From Methanobacterium sp. UBA279 (GTDB taxonomy: Archaea > Methanobacteriota > Methanobacteria > Methanobacteriales > Methanobacteriaceae): DNA of 64,000 bases. Within the stretch, counting starts at the first letter, position 1. Each line of letters opens with the position of its first letter. Below, piece by piece: positions 1 to 10,053 of the stretch. The translations under genes were made by a program, and so were the position numbers. The notes beneath the pieces were generated by a model that was not told the origin of the DNA, ran no database searches, and saw only the letters and a list, made by a program, of their open reading frames with translations. The DNA lies in assembly GCA_002502855.1 (NCBI GenBank), contig DAQK01000012.1:10191-74190 (forward strand), read 5' to 3'.

Positions 1-817
1 TTCCAGTTGCACCTCCCCGGTAACCATAGGTCGCCATGGGCTGGTTCAGTATCTCCGTTACATTATCAGCCAGTTCCAGCAGAATAGGGTTGGGTTCCAC
101 CTGTCTCTGGGATTTCTGGTAAACTTCAGATATGTAGTCCTCTGTTTTCTGCATGATCATCCTGTTTATGATGAGTTCTTTTATCTTGTCGCCGATGAGG
201 AGATCGTACATCTTACCCGGGTCCCGGTGCTCCAGTTTGTACCCCAAATTCTCCATAAAATAGTCCTTGTCCAGGATGATGTTTCCCTGATCAAGCACCA
301 GATCGGTTAACTTGATCTTCCTGGAGCTTAATAGATCGGCGAACATGGTCCATTTAACCTCCCCCGGGAGCAGAGTGTTCAATATTGTTCCTAGTATTTC
401 TCTCTTTTCACTCAGTAAAAGTTCTCCCATCCTGCTTTCCATGAGTTTTCCCTGGGCTTCCACCATCACCCTGCTTTCCCTGCTGTTAGGGCCGAATTTT
501 ACGCTGATGGCCTGGACCAGTAGATAAAATGCGATGACATCGAAGTTGGTGATGTTGCGGTTGTAGAGGTATGAATATTTCCGGTAATCAAATTCTGGGT
601 TATTCTTCTTCTTTACATACCATTCTATTCGTTTAAGGGCCAGATCCATGATGTTATGAGGTATGGTTTCTTCATCAGAAATATCCTGGGAGGGGCTGCG
701 GGTGACCAGTTGTATTAAATCCCCGTTTTCCTGGTAGATAGTGTTTAAATTTCCGTATTCCCTTACTATCTGCCTTGCTTCATCGCTGAAGGGGTTTATA
801 AAAGCAACATTTACCAT
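1..817 (-). CDS. priL: DNA primase large subunit PriL (3' end cut by window edge)
   Basis: Non-catalytic large subunit of the archaeal/eukaryotic-type primase, which pairs with PriS to make RNA/DNA primers. I translated the minus strand from ATG at 817-815; about 272 residues are open to the window edge with no stop. It begins MVNVAFINPFSDEARQIV and has the helical N-terminal region expected for PriL; the Fe-S C-terminal domain lies outside the window. It is divergent from metG, and the intergenic space holds a 9-bp repeat array. Identification is by sequence likeness from memory; the C-terminal cysteines that would prove it are not visible. Confidence 0.8.
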   Translation of the reverse strand, partial: MVNVAFINPFSDEARQIVREYGNLNTIYQENGDLIQLVTRSPSQDISDEETIPHNIMDLALKRIEWYVKKKNNPEFDYRKYSYLYNRNITNFDVIAFYLLVQAISVKFGPNSRESRVMVEAQGKLMESRMGELLLSEKREILGTILNTLLPGEVKWTMFADLLSSRKIKLTDLVLDQGNIILDKDYFMENLGYKLEHRDPGKMYDLLIGDKIKELIINRMIMQKTEDYISEVYQKSQRQVEPNPILLELADNVTEILNQPMATYGYRGGATG

Positions 818-897
818 ACATATACTATATTTGTTCATCCTCTAAAAATAGTTTCTAGCTAAATTTTTTACTCTAAAATCTCTAAGAAATAATTAAC

Positions 898-942
898 CAG
901 TATTAACAGTATAACCAGTGTATACAGTATATACAGTACTTA
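898..942. repeat. Five tandem 9-bp repeats (CAGTATATA-like) in priL/metG divergent promoter
   Basis: CAGT occurs at 898, 907, 916, 925 and 934, an exact 9-bp period. The units are CAGTATTAA, CAGTATAAC, CAGTGTATA, CAGTATATA and CAGTACTTA. A TATA-like TTATATAAAA follows directly at 940-949. The position between two divergent genes suggests a multi-site operator, but no cognate protein can be named. Confidence 0.7.
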
Positions 943-1085
943 TATAAAATAATACAACAAATATATTTTAAATCTTTTAATTAACCAATAAATCCTTGAA
1001 GTAAATTTTCTATTTATATATAGTTTTATACAGGATTAAAATTTATATAAATTACTTCGTAATGATTTTAAGAGGAGGAGAAATT

Positions 1086-3065
1086 TTGAGTAAGGTTTTT
1101 ATCACCTGTGCACTTCCCTATGCTAACGGCCCCACCCATCTGGGCCACTTAAGGTCTACTTACATCCCAGCCGATGTTTACGCACGTTACAACAGGATGG
1201 AAGGGCGTGATGTGCTCTTCGTCTGTGCCACAGATGAACACGGAACACCCATCGCTGTCCAGGCAGAAAAGGAGGGTAAAACTCCCCTGGAGATTGCAAC
1301 CAGGTACCATGAGATGATAAAGGAGGACCTGGAGTCCTGTAACATTTCACTGGATAACTTCGGCAGGACCACCGATCCCAAACATTACCAGACAGCCCAG
1401 AACTTCTTTTTAAAACTATTCGACCAGGGTTACATCTACGAAAAGGAGATAAAACAACCCTACTGTATCGAGTGTGACCGTTTCCTACCCGACCGGTACG
1501 TGGAGGGCACGTGCCCCTACTGTCAGGGTGAAGCCCGTGGAGATCACTGTGAAATATGCGGCCGGCACCTGGACCCCATACAACTACAAGACTCTTACTG
1601 TCTCATCTGCGGTACAATCCCGGAAATAAGGGAATCAACTCATTACTACTTCCGATTGAGCCAGTTCCAGGATGAAGTTAAAACATGGATTGAAGGTAAT
1701 GATAAGTTACCTGCCAACGTAAAAAATTACACCCTGCAGTGGATAAAAGAGGGTTTAAAGGATTGGATACTCACCAGAGACATGGAATGGGGAATACCAG
1801 TTCCTCTGGATGAAGCAAAGGGTAAAGTAATATATGTCTGGCTGGACGCACTTTTGGAGTACATAACCTCGGCAGCTCAGTACACTGAAAGGAGTAATCT
1901 GGACTGGAAGGAGTATTGGGATGATAAGGCCATACATTTCATAGGTAAGGACATCATCTACCACCATTCCATATTTTGGCCGGCTCTTCTCATGGCCTAC
2001 GGATGTAAACTTCCCTACAGCATAGTCGCCGGTGAATACCTGTCACTGGAGGGTAGGAAGATGTCCACCAGTAAAAACTGGGTGATATGGACCTCCGATT
2101 TCCTCAAGGACTTTGAATCCGATATCCTCAGATACTACCTCCTGGTCAACGCACCCCTCAACAAAGATACCGATTTTTCCTGGGAGGATTTCCAGCGAAG
2201 GATCAACGATGAACTGGCCGATGTGCTGGGCAACTTCCTCCACCGCACGTTTACCTTCACAGGCCGCTTCTTCCAGGGGAAAATACCCGAACCTTCCCAA
2301 TTTGATGATTATGACCAGAAAATACTGGACGGCCTGAAAGAAGTACCAAACACAGTAGCAGAACATATAGAGAACTTCAAATTCAGGGATGGGCTGGTGG
2401 AGATAATCAGGCTGGCTAAACTGGGCAATAAATATTTCAACGATAAGGAACCCTGGAAAACCGTTAAGAATGAACCGGAAATTGCAGCCACATGTCTATA
2501 CATCTGCAACCAGATCTCTAAAACACTTGCTGTACTGTTAAATCCCTATCTCCCGGTTAATTCGGGGAAAATACTGGAAATACTTAACTTGGATACTTCA
2601 GGGGTTAAATGGGAACAGGCCACTGAAAAGATACCAGCTGGCCAAGAAATATCCAAGCCAACACCCCTCTTTTTGAAGATAGAGGATAAGATCATTGAAA
2701 ATAAAAAGGAAACGCTTTACAAAAATTTAGGAGAGTTAGATGATATGAAAAACATAATTAGCATTGAAGATTTTGCTAAATTAGAATTCCGAGTGGGACA
2801 GGTGGTAGGAGCAGAAAAGGTCAAAGGAAGTGACACTCTATTGAAACTGATGGTGGACATCAAGGACAAAAAATTACAAGTAGTCGCTGGTTTAGCCGGT
2901 AAATATACAGCAGAAGAAATCCTAAACCAGAAAGTTATAGTCCTGGCCAATTTAAAACCTGCCAAGTTATTCGGGATAAAATCAGAGGGAATGATACTGG
3001 CCACCGAAGATACTCTAAGTGTCCTGAGTGCTGAAGGCGCTGAAACTGGTGAAAAAATAAAATGA
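1086..3065 (+). CDS. metG: Methionyl-tRNA synthetase
   Basis: Class I aminoacyl-tRNA synthetase that charges tRNA-Met. Visible: the HIGH motif as HLGH near residue 18, the KMSKS motif as KMSTSKNW, a zinc-knuckle insert with four CxxC-type pairs (CIEC, CPYC, CEIC, CLIC), and a C-terminal OB-fold EMAP/Trbp111-like tRNA-binding domain (about residues 555-659). Start choice: an ATG at 1062 is in frame, but GAGGAGGAG at 1072-1080 lies downstream of it and 5 nt before TTG at 1086. The TTG is therefore the likely start, giving 659 residues. The stop overlaps the next gene (ATGA). TATA-like sequences lie at 1011-1020 and 1039-1050. Confidence 0.95.
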   Translation: MSKVFITCALPYANGPTHLGHLRSTYIPADVYARYNRMEGRDVLFVCATDEHGTPIAVQAEKEGKTPLEIATRYHEMIKEDLESCNISLDNFGRTTDPKHYQTAQNFFLKLFDQGYIYEKEIKQPYCIECDRFLPDRYVEGTCPYCQGEARGDHCEICGRHLDPIQLQDSYCLICGTIPEIRESTHYYFRLSQFQDEVKTWIEGNDKLPANVKNYTLQWIKEGLKDWILTRDMEWGIPVPLDEAKGKVIYVWLDALLEYITSAAQYTERSNLDWKEYWDDKAIHFIGKDIIYHHSIFWPALLMAYGCKLPYSIVAGEYLSLEGRKMSTSKNWVIWTSDFLKDFESDILRYYLLVNAPLNKDTDFSWEDFQRRINDELADVLGNFLHRTFTFTGRFFQGKIPEPSQFDDYDQKILDGLKEVPNTVAEHIENFKFRDGLVEIIRLAKLGNKYFNDKEPWKTVKNEPEIAATCLYICNQISKTLAVLLNPYLPVNSGKILEILNLDTSGVKWEQATEKIPAGQEISKPTPLFLKIEDKIIENKKETLYKNLGELDDMKNIISIEDFAKLEFRVGQVVGAEKVKGSDTLLKLMVDIKDKKLQVVAGLAGKYTAEEILNQKVIVLANLKPAKLFGIKSEGMILATEDTLSVLSAEGAETGEKIK

Positions 3066-4624
3066 ATGAATCGGTGTTAATTGGGAAGACAGAAAGATTC
3101 CTGAGGAAAATCGGAAGGAAAACCATAGATATCCCTGCACTTTCAAACATCAACTATTTCATAGAGATTTACACTTATTTTAAAGAAAACCTGTCGCAAT
3201 TGCAGGATTTAAGGGACACCATGGAAGTGAAGGGTTATAAGGCACCCTACCGTTCCATCGTTAAATATGGACGTCCTTCGGCAAGTGAGATGCAGGTGGA
3301 AGACCTCCATGACATCACCAGGCACACCCAGCACTTTCGGATGAAGGCGGCCGCTAAAAAAAACATACTCGACCGGATAAAATCATCCATAGCATCCCAT
3401 AAAATAGCCATAGGTAACCTGGAGGAGTATGGGGTAATAAAATGTTCTTCATGCCAGAATGAGTACCAGGGCCATGATCTCCATAATATAATAGCCAGGA
3501 AGTGTTTATGCGGCTCAGATAAACTAGAGTTAACCCCAAACATAAAGGGGGTTTATAGACTGGATATAATTAACTTCCTACCCCTTAGTGGGGATTATAT
3601 GGTGAAGATGTCCCAGCTTTCACCCTTAGGAAGAGAATCGTTCCGGAAGATAGTGCGCATCTTAAAGCAGGAGAAGAGAGGAAGTGTAAAGACCCTTTCA
3701 CTGGTGGTGAGGGTATTTGAGGATGGTCGATGGGTCAGGAAACGGGTTAATTTAGATGGTATAAATCAAGTGAACTATGAAAAGGAAATAAGAAAAGAGT
3801 ACGGTCCGGATGCCCGTATAGAATTCATGCAGTTTCACCGCAGCCGACCATCCATCATCAACGATAAACACGTGCAAACCGCTTTAAGTCTGGGCTACGT
3901 AAAATTGGCCGAAGATAAAAGCATGCCGATAATGGACTCAGTTTTAAGGCAGCACCTGAAAAATCCCGAGAAAATAAGAATCTACAACGAAGCACTGGAA
4001 AAAGCCCGGAGAAACTCCCTAAAAATGGGGGATTCCGAAGACCAGATGACCCTGCAGAGGGAGTTAATGGATGAAGAGCTGCAGAAGAAGGGATTGGTTG
4101 ATGAGAAGGGTGAACTTGACCAGGAAGTGGAAGCCGACCTTAAATTAAAGGAAAAAATCGACAAATGCCTTCTTTTAAACATTCCCCGGATACTCATTAC
4201 CTGGGATATAATAAAATATTACCTTACAACTTCTTATGATCACAGAACTAAATATTCAGGTTCTTTCCCAAATCTAAGACCATATCTGGATACCAATCAA
4301 ATGAAATCCTTTGAAAACTTCCATGAACAGGCCATAAATATACTGAAGAACCATCTTAATGAGAACATTCCCTACATATCCGATATAAGCAGTTTATTAA
4401 CTGGAAAATTTGAAATAGAAAAGAAGATCAAAGGACTGCACGTGAAAACCAATCCCTCTGCAGTGGGCGCTGCCATTTTGAATTCAGTAGGCAACATCGA
4501 CCTGGATGAAGCTGCCCAGATATTTGGCCTGAATCCTGAAGAAGTGAAAACTGAAAGGGATATGATAGAGACATTCCAGAAACCATCATCCAGAGCTCAA
4601 CAATTCCTGGAAATGATCAAATAG
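3062..4624 (+). CDS. DUF530 family methanogen protein
   Basis: A 520-residue cytoplasmic protein that I recognise as the DUF530 family, conserved in methanogens and of unknown function. It has a CxxC...CxC zinc-ribbon-like element near residues 128-153 (CSSC, then CLCG) and a lysine/glutamate-rich helical middle section. The start codon overlaps the metG stop by 4 nt, so the two are almost certainly co-transcribed and translationally coupled. That hints at a role linked to translation or tRNA, but this is context only. No signal peptide or membrane segment is seen. Confidence 0.8.
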   Translation: MNESVLIGKTERFLRKIGRKTIDIPALSNINYFIEIYTYFKENLSQLQDLRDTMEVKGYKAPYRSIVKYGRPSASEMQVEDLHDITRHTQHFRMKAAAKKNILDRIKSSIASHKIAIGNLEEYGVIKCSSCQNEYQGHDLHNIIARKCLCGSDKLELTPNIKGVYRLDIINFLPLSGDYMVKMSQLSPLGRESFRKIVRILKQEKRGSVKTLSLVVRVFEDGRWVRKRVNLDGINQVNYEKEIRKEYGPDARIEFMQFHRSRPSIINDKHVQTALSLGYVKLAEDKSMPIMDSVLRQHLKNPEKIRIYNEALEKARRNSLKMGDSEDQMTLQRELMDEELQKKGLVDEKGELDQEVEADLKLKEKIDKCLLLNIPRILITWDIIKYYLTTSYDHRTKYSGSFPNLRPYLDTNQMKSFENFHEQAINILKNHLNENIPYISDISSLLTGKFEIEKKIKGLHVKTNPSAVGAAILNSVGNIDLDEAAQIFGLNPEEVKTERDMIETFQKPSSRAQQFLEMIK

Positions 4625-4672
4625 GATAAAAAAAAGTTATAATATGAGTATAAACATGTACAGGTGCTAATA

Positions 4673-5140
4673 TTGGGTTATGAAATCCACGTAAGCAAAC
4701 CACTGACTTCCCAGAAGATCATGGAGTTGCTGGATAAAAATCCAGAGCTAAGGAAGATAACCTGCCCTCCCAGCCTCTACAAACGTATCCCCAACCGTTA
4801 CCTGGAAGCACTCTCTGCACTGGGTGTGGAAGTAGAACCTGTCGAAAAAATAGGAAGACCCCGGAAATATGGGGGAAAAGAAAGGGATATGGTAGGGAAG
4901 ATGTTTAAACAGGGGTACACCCCCCAGGAGATTTCAAATACCCTGAATATCCCCTTAAAAACCGTTTATTACCTGAATAAAACACCCCTAAAACAGGGAA
5001 GGAAACCTAAATATTCCCTGGAAACTGTAAGAAAAGTAAAATCCAGTCATAATGAAGGCGTATCTGCCAAGGAAATATCAGAAAAATTGGACATACCTCT
5101 GCGAAGTGTTTATAGTCTTTTGAAGAGAAGATATTCATAA
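4673..5140 (+). CDS. Double helix-turn-helix protein (DUF1699-like)
   Basis: Small basic protein of 155 residues from the preferred start. Two similar helix-turn-helix units are visible: one around GYTPQEISNTLNIPLKTVYYL and one around GVSAKEISEKLDIPLRSVYSL, each followed by basic residues. The N-terminal part (about 65 residues) looks like the archaeal DUF1699 domain, a family call I make with reserve. A GTG at 4664 is possible, but AGGTGC at 4662-4667 sits properly before TTG at 4673, so I take TTG. It is likely a DNA-binding regulator or nucleoid protein. It lies 48 nt after the DUF530 gene and may share its transcript. Confidence 0.75.
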   Translation: MGYEIHVSKPLTSQKIMELLDKNPELRKITCPPSLYKRIPNRYLEALSALGVEVEPVEKIGRPRKYGGKERDMVGKMFKQGYTPQEISNTLNIPLKTVYYLNKTPLKQGRKPKYSLETVRKVKSSHNEGVSAKEISEKLDIPLRSVYSLLKRRYS

Positions 5141-5207
5141 ACGTAATGACGATATTTACATCCTTAAAAAAAAGAATAAAGATTCATAAAAATTTAAAGG
5201 TACTACC

Positions 5208-6173
5208 ATGGCCATAAACATCCTGAAACCAGATCTGATAATGATTGCCGGTATCTGCGCTGTCATCTCCTTTCTTGTCACCTACTTGGCCATGCCCCGG
5301 TTGATCAAGAAATTAAACGATGCAAAAATAGTGGGGAAGGACATCCACAAACCCAGCCAGCCTAAAGTAGCTGAGATGGGTGGTATCGGAATCCTTTTAG
5401 GGTTCATAATCGGTTTGTTCGTGGCAATCTACCTCTACCCCACCTTACAGTTCACCCTGGTAATCACCCTGCTGGTGATCCTCCTGGTGGGCATGGTGGG
5501 CATGGTGGACGATCTGATTCAACTATCGTCTAAGGAAAAACTGATACTTCTCTGGTTCGCCGGATTGCCCCTGATATGGATATCACCCCCAAATGTGGGG
5601 ATAATCTACATGCTCCTCATACCAGTGGCGGTTACCATAGCCGCCAATTTAACCAACATGCTCGCCGGACTCAATGGGATCGAATCCGGACTGGGAGCCA
5701 TCGCCATGACCTCCCTGACCATTTCATGCCTGATTATGGGAAAATACGATGTGACCATCATATCCATGGCCATGTTAGGCGCCCTTCTGGCCTTCTTAAT
5801 ATACAACCGTCATCCCTCCCGTGTGTTCCCAGGAGACGTAGGAACGCTGATCATCGGAGCAACCATCGTGGTGATTGCCTTCATTGGAAGGGTTAAGATG
5901 ATCGCCTTTATCGTCCTCATCCCCAACATAATAGACAGTGGCCTTAAGTTCTACAGTGCAGGGGTGATGGAAAGACAGGATCATAAACCTACCGAGGTGA
6001 ATGGTGATGGAAAGCTCATCGCCCCCGACGGCGGATTCAACTCCCTGATTCGAAGCGTGCTACGCCGGCCCATGAGTGAACAACAGGTAGTTATTGTAAT
6101 CTGGCTGATTGGTATACTCTTTGGTGCCATTGGTATCATACTGTCTTATGTTTTGAAAAGCAGGATAATATAA
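5208..6173 (+). CDS. GT4-family polyprenyl-phosphate sugar-1-phosphate transferase (MraY/Alg7/AglH-like)
   Basis: Integral membrane enzyme of 321 residues with about ten hydrophobic segments. It transfers a sugar-1-phosphate (probably GlcNAc-1-P) from a UDP-sugar to a lipid phosphate at the inner face of the membrane. Diagnostic motifs: VDDLIQLSSKEKL, the NLTNMLAGLNGIESG loop, NRHPSRVFPGDVGTL with catalytic Asp, and a late HKPTEVNGDG loop. In this lineage it could serve N-glycosylation or the pseudomurein precursor pathway; sequence alone does not separate these. Start ATG has AAAGGT upstream. Confidence 0.85.
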   Translation: MAINILKPDLIMIAGICAVISFLVTYLAMPRLIKKLNDAKIVGKDIHKPSQPKVAEMGGIGILLGFIIGLFVAIYLYPTLQFTLVITLLVILLVGMVGMVDDLIQLSSKEKLILLWFAGLPLIWISPPNVGIIYMLLIPVAVTIAANLTNMLAGLNGIESGLGAIAMTSLTISCLIMGKYDVTIISMAMLGALLAFLIYNRHPSRVFPGDVGTLIIGATIVVIAFIGRVKMIAFIVLIPNIIDSGLKFYSAGVMERQDHKPTEVNGDGKLIAPDGGFNSLIRSVLRRPMSEQQVVIVIWLIGILFGAIGIILSYVLKSRII

Positions 6174-6231
6174 TCTAATTTTATTATTTTAAATCAACCA
6201 TTCGACACTAAATCAAGCAATCCTTCATCCA

Positions 6232-6744
6232 TTAAACCCATTCCACACCAGCCGTAGTGAACACATATTTATCTGTAAATGCCGGGTTAAAAGCAACATT
6301 GGTTAAGTTTTGAGTTTTAAAAACTTCACATATGCTTTTTCTAGCATAATAATTTATCCTCGAACCTAAACGATACTGTTCTGCACTGTCCATCTCAGAG
6401 CCAGTGGTGTATATCTTCAACTGTATCCAGGTACGGTTATATAAGGGGTTAACTCCCTTATTTTCATAGGCAATCTTCACGATCTTCACACCGGAAGGAC
6501 TTATCAGTCTGGGATGTTCTTGAATATAATCTTTAAAAGTTTCTTCTGGATAGACCGCCAGAGAATCTGCCAATACACCCTGAACTGCTCCACTTCTAGC
6601 TGCTGCCATGGCATGGGTCAGTTCACTGTCATCAAAGATATAAGCGGCAACTGCACATGTAAGAATTAACATAAACCCGGCTATTAGGACGAATTCCACA
6701 GACATTTGGCCTTTTATATCCCTATAAGGATTCTTAAGATCCAT
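6232..6744 (-). CDS. Class III signal peptide (pilin-like) secreted protein
   Basis: 170 residues. The N-terminus has a short charged leader ending KG, then QMSVEFVLI and a hydrophobic helix. This matches the archaeal class III pattern G|QxSxExxxL processed by an EppA/PibD-type peptidase. The rest is a globular extracellular domain with N-glycosylation-type sequons (NRT, NLT). It is likely a minor pilin or pilus-assembly component in the membrane or on the surface. Its partner pilin-like gene ends 12 nt upstream, so the two form an operon on the minus strand. Confidence 0.75.
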   Translation of the reverse strand: MDLKNPYRDIKGQMSVEFVLIAGFMLILTCAVAAYIFDDSELTHAMAAARSGAVQGVLADSLAVYPEETFKDYIQEHPRLISPSGVKIVKIAYENKGVNPLYNRTWIQLKIYTTGSEMDSAEQYRLGSRINYYARKSICEVFKTQNLTNVAFNPAFTDKYVFTTAGVEWV

Positions 6745-6756
6745 AAATGAACTTTC

Positions 6757-7221
6757 CTAAGATTTTTGGTTATTTTCTATTATAACGATCCAGTTATCTC
6801 CTTTTCCTTCTCGTTTGTTGATTATAACATATTCCTTTGCTGGTAGTAGGATGATCTTGGAGCTCTGTAGGGTATCGTAAGTTTTGGAAAATTTTTGGGG
6901 TATTATGTATGCCAATCCCCGTCTATTTTCCAGTACTACCAGAACTCCCGAAGAATTTACCTCCACATGATATTTATCGTCATTATTGATTCGATCAGGC
7001 GTTCTAATTTTTATAACATGTCCATTTTCACCGGCATACGCCTGGTTTATTGCACCAGCTATATTTTCAGCTAAACTCCTGGCTTCAACCAGTTCTTGAG
7101 ACCTATCAACGGTATTAAACCTGTCTAAAATCAACGTTGACGTGTATCCTAGAATTATTAGGAATATAAATGCAGCAAATAGTAGATCTACACTTACTGT
7201 ACCTTGCTCATCCATGAACAT
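6757..7221 (-). CDS. Pilin-like secreted protein with class III-type N-terminus
   Basis: 154 residues. The N-terminus MDEQG followed by TVSVDLLFA and a hydrophobic stretch resembles a class III signal peptide, with Asp in place of the usual Glu in the xSxE element. The hydrophobic helix (about residues 10-32) is followed by a predicted beta-rich domain. It is the first gene of a two-gene minus-strand unit with the pilin-like gene downstream. Start could be 7221 or 7215 (M-F-M); neither has a strong ribosome binding site. Function beyond surface-pilus membership is unknown. Confidence 0.65.
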   Translation of the reverse strand: MFMDEQGTVSVDLLFAAFIFLIILGYTSTLILDRFNTVDRSQELVEARSLAENIAGAINQAYAGENGHVIKIRTPDRINNDDKYHVEVNSSGVLVVLENRRGLAYIIPQKFSKTYDTLQSSKIILLPAKEYVIINKREGKGDNWIVIIENNQKS

Positions 7222-7336
7222 ATTATAATACTTTTCATATATAAATTATTATTTAATTTGTTCATGTTAGTTAACCACAACAATTATATATTACTTTTAA
7301 CCTCTATAATATTATTAATGTTGGAAGGGACTAACG

Positions 7337-7849
7337 ATGATGTCCAATGAGAAATTCGATCTAGTAGTAGAAGTTGAAGAAAATAAAACACCCCCAGACT
7401 TAGATGAATATATGGCCATAGAAAAATTAGAAGATAAGTTAAAAAATTACGACCCGCGTTTTTATATAAAAGAATCAGAATTTTACAACGTCTTTTTGGT
7501 AGAACTTCTGGAAACGAATATAAATACTGCAATCAAACTGGCTGAAACATCCTTAAGGAAGAATTTTGAAGTAGTCCCCATAGAACGTGTGATAACAAGC
7601 AAACCGGCAGCAATACTCGAAAACATAATAGATATCAGCCAAAACAAGATCAAAGACGGTGAAACATTTGCCATAAAATGCAATATCAGGGGAACCCGCT
7701 ACATAAAATCAGAGGAAAAATTCATGGATTCCATCTATAAAGAATTGGAAAAAACGAATGGCCAGCCAGATGAAACCCACCCCGACTGGACAATCCATAT
7801 CGAAGTGGTGGGTGAATACACAGGTATCAGTGTGGTTAAAAGAAAATGA
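7337..7849 (+). CDS. THUMP domain protein (Tan1-like)
   Basis: 170 residues. The central and C-terminal part resembles a THUMP RNA-binding domain: an alpha-beta section, then DGETFAIKCNIRGTRYIKS, then a terminal IHIEVVGEYTGISVV strand. Stand-alone archaeal THUMP proteins resemble yeast Tan1, the partner of the acetyltransferase that makes N4-acetylcytidine in tRNA. It is therefore probably a tRNA-modification adaptor. There is no catalytic domain. Start could be either of the two adjacent ATGs; GGAAGGG lies upstream. It is a monocistronic gene, and a T-rich tract at 7950-7965 may end transcription. Confidence 0.7.
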   Translation: MMSNEKFDLVVEVEENKTPPDLDEYMAIEKLEDKLKNYDPRFYIKESEFYNVFLVELLETNINTAIKLAETSLRKNFEVVPIERVITSKPAAILENIIDISQNKIKDGETFAIKCNIRGTRYIKSEEKFMDSIYKELEKTNGQPDETHPDWTIHIEVVGEYTGISVVKRK

Positions 7850-8073
7850 TACATCAAGATAAGGTTTCCCAAATTGGGTGGAATTTTTTAATTAGAGTGT
7901 TACATAATTAAACAAGAAATATCGGAAGTCTAAGTTATTAAACATCCTATCTCTTTTTTTATTTTATTCTCAGATGAAAATATCAACGATCTGATCCCAT
8001 CAAAGATCATAAATATGGGTGATGATAAAATAAAAAAATAGAAAGGGATTTACAAAATAAACAGGGTGCTTTC

Positions 8074-8562
8074 ATGTATGAGATTTTCCTCTTTAGCGGC
8101 GGAGTTTACAGATTCGACGAATTAAAGGAAGCAGTTGAGGACGTTGGAGGAGTGGTATTTAAAAAGAATCTCTTCCAAATCAGCCGGGGCAGCTCTTTCC
8201 TAGCAGAAGAAGTACAGGTCATGTTTATCATACCAGAAGAAGAGGAAGACCATATTAAATCCCTATCAGAAGAGATCAAAGGACATCTGGAAAAACTGGA
8301 CGTGGAAGACTTAAAGAAGAAGGACTTACTTACCTATATCGCAGTCTGCGATGCCTTGATCAAGTCAGGCGAATGGATGAGCCGGGATGAAATAGAAGAA
8401 GGAATAGAATGTCCCTGTCCAGCACAGCTCTGTGAAAACCAGGAACTGGACGCCTGTATTCAAGATGAACTGGATGAATCACTGGAAAGATTCTGTAAAA
8501 AAAATGTATTAAAATCAAGGAAGAAAAATATCACCGAATATTATTTAATGGAAGTAGACTAA
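8074..8562 (+). CDS. Conserved hypothetical protein with Cys cluster
   Basis: I do not recognise this 162-residue protein. The N-terminal half reads as a mixed alpha/beta domain. The middle (LLTYIAVCDALIKSGEWMSRDEIEEG) looks like a winged-helix start. It is followed by cysteines in CPCPAQLC, then a later AC and FC, enough to bind a metal or Fe-S cluster. The protein is very acidic. AGGGTGC precedes ATG at good spacing. It is followed after 14 nt by a small membrane protein on the same strand. A redox- or metal-sensing regulator is conceivable, but nothing proves it. Confidence 0.7.
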   Translation: MYEIFLFSGGVYRFDELKEAVEDVGGVVFKKNLFQISRGSSFLAEEVQVMFIIPEEEEDHIKSLSEEIKGHLEKLDVEDLKKKDLLTYIAVCDALIKSGEWMSRDEIEEGIECPCPAQLCENQELDACIQDELDESLERFCKKNVLKSRKKNITEYYLMEVD

Positions 8563-8576
8563 CATACATCTAAACT

Positions 8577-8831
8577 ATGATACAGGGAAGTACGATAATT
8601 ACCGTGGGGATACTGGTTATCTTCATCGGATTCATACTGATATTTGCAGGCACCGCCCTGCAGACAACTGGTAAAACCAGCGATGTGAAAACCGGGGGTG
8701 TGGTCCTAATCGGCCCTATACCCATAATATTTGGCAGTGACAAAGGCACCATCGTCACGGCAGTGATAATGGCCGTAATCCTGATGATCCTGGCATACTT
8801 CTTATTCTATCGGGGGCTCAGGATTTTTTAA
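8577..8831 (+). CDS. DUF131 (TIGR00304) small membrane protein
   Basis: 84 residues with two hydrophobic segments (about residues 6-30 and 57-80) flanking a conserved loop that includes GGVVLIGPIPIIFGSD. This loop is the hallmark of the archaeal DUF131/TIGR00304 family, of unknown function. No clear Shine-Dalgarno is seen, so translation may depend on coupling with the gene 14 nt upstream. It lies at the cytoplasmic membrane. Confidence 0.8.
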   Translation: MIQGSTIITVGILVIFIGFILIFAGTALQTTGKTSDVKTGGVVLIGPIPIIFGSDKGTIVTAVIMAVILMILAYFLFYRGLRIF

Positions 8832-8879
8832 AATCCGTTTAATATCTTTTATACCTATTTTAATCCTTTTGATGCCCAC

Positions 8880-9848
8880 TTAAAATCTTTTCTGATGCCA
8901 CTTCCAGGCAGTTTCAATAATCAAGGACAGATCATGGTACTGAGGGTTCCAGTCCAGTATCTCCCGGGCTTTATCTGAACTCCCCACCAGTACAGGCGGA
9001 TCACCGGGTCTCCTATCAACCTCCTCAACTTCTATTTTTCTCCCAGTGACTTTCCGGGCTGTTTCTATAACCTCCCTTACCGAGAAGCCCTGACCATTGC
9101 CCAGGTTAAAAACCTCACTTTCACCCCCACTTTGGAGGTATTCCAGGGCTTTTATATGGGCGTCTGCCAGGTCCATCACATGGATGTAATCCCTTATACA
9201 GGTCCCGTCCGGTGTGGGGTAATCTGTACCGAATATCTGGATATTCCCCCTCCTATCCGTGGCAGCATCCAGTATAAGGGGTATTAAATGGGTTTCCGGT
9301 TCATGTAACTCTCCGATTTCTACATCAGGATCCGCGCCGGCTGCGTTGAAATAGCGCAGGGAAACATAGTTAAGATTGTACGCCTGGCTGTAATCGGCCA
9401 GCACCTGTTCCACCATGAGCTTCGCCTTCCCATAGGGGTTAATCGGGTTTTGGGGGTGGCTTTCGGTTATGGGTATCTCTTCAGGGTTCCCATAGGTTGC
9501 GCAGGTTGATGAAAACACGAAATATTTAACCTCCTCCTCTAGCATGACCTGTAGGAGATTCAGTGTGTTACGCAGGTTGTTTAAGTAGTATTTCTGAGGG
9601 TCTTTCACTGATTCGCCCACGTAGGTGAAGGCTGCAAAGTGCATAACCGCGTCTATGGGGTATTTTTTAAACACCTCCCGGATGTTATCAATATCTGAGA
9701 GATCTCCCCTGTGGAAGATTCCCCATTTTACAAAATCAGTGTGTCCAAAGCTTAGATTATCAAAGACAACAGTTTCATATCCCTGTTGGCTTAGTTTTTT
9801 GTTGATATGGGATCCGATGTATCCGGCTCCCCCGACGATGAGTATCAT
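8880..9848 (-). CDS. galE: UDP-glucose 4-epimerase
   Basis: 322-residue short-chain dehydrogenase-type epimerase that interconverts UDP-glucose/UDP-galactose (or the N-acetyl forms) using bound NAD. Visible: the Rossmann motif GGAGYIGSH at the N-terminus, the catalytic Ser/Thr region FSSTCATYG, and YGKAK carrying the active-site Tyr and Lys. Length is typical. It likely feeds surface glycan, glycoprotein or pseudomurein precursors. It is on the minus strand with no clear operon partner. The upstream 205 bp separate it from the sactipeptide exporter. Confidence 0.93.
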   Translation of the reverse strand: MILIVGGAGYIGSHINKKLSQQGYETVVFDNLSFGHTDFVKWGIFHRGDLSDIDNIREVFKKYPIDAVMHFAAFTYVGESVKDPQKYYLNNLRNTLNLLQVMLEEEVKYFVFSSTCATYGNPEEIPITESHPQNPINPYGKAKLMVEQVLADYSQAYNLNYVSLRYFNAAGADPDVEIGELHEPETHLIPLILDAATDRRGNIQIFGTDYPTPDGTCIRDYIHVMDLADAHIKALEYLQSGGESEVFNLGNGQGFSVREVIETARKVTGRKIEVEEVDRRPGDPPVLVGSSDKAREILDWNPQYHDLSLIIETAWKWHQKRF

Positions 9849-10053
9849 ATTTAATCGTTTATTGAATTAAATTTAATTTATTGGGACTATGATAATAATT
9901 TATCTTTAACACAGTGCTATTGATACAATTTTAATATTAACTATTGATATTATATGTTCTACCCCTATAAAATGTTCTACTTTATAAATCTGTATTAAAA
10001 ATGGTATTGAGAAATTTAGAACGTTTAAAACTATGAAATAACAACAACTTAAC

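Noticed and set aside
898..942. CRISPR-like array
   Set aside because: Units are 9 bp with no spacers and no cas genes nearby; it is a tandem operator-like repeat.
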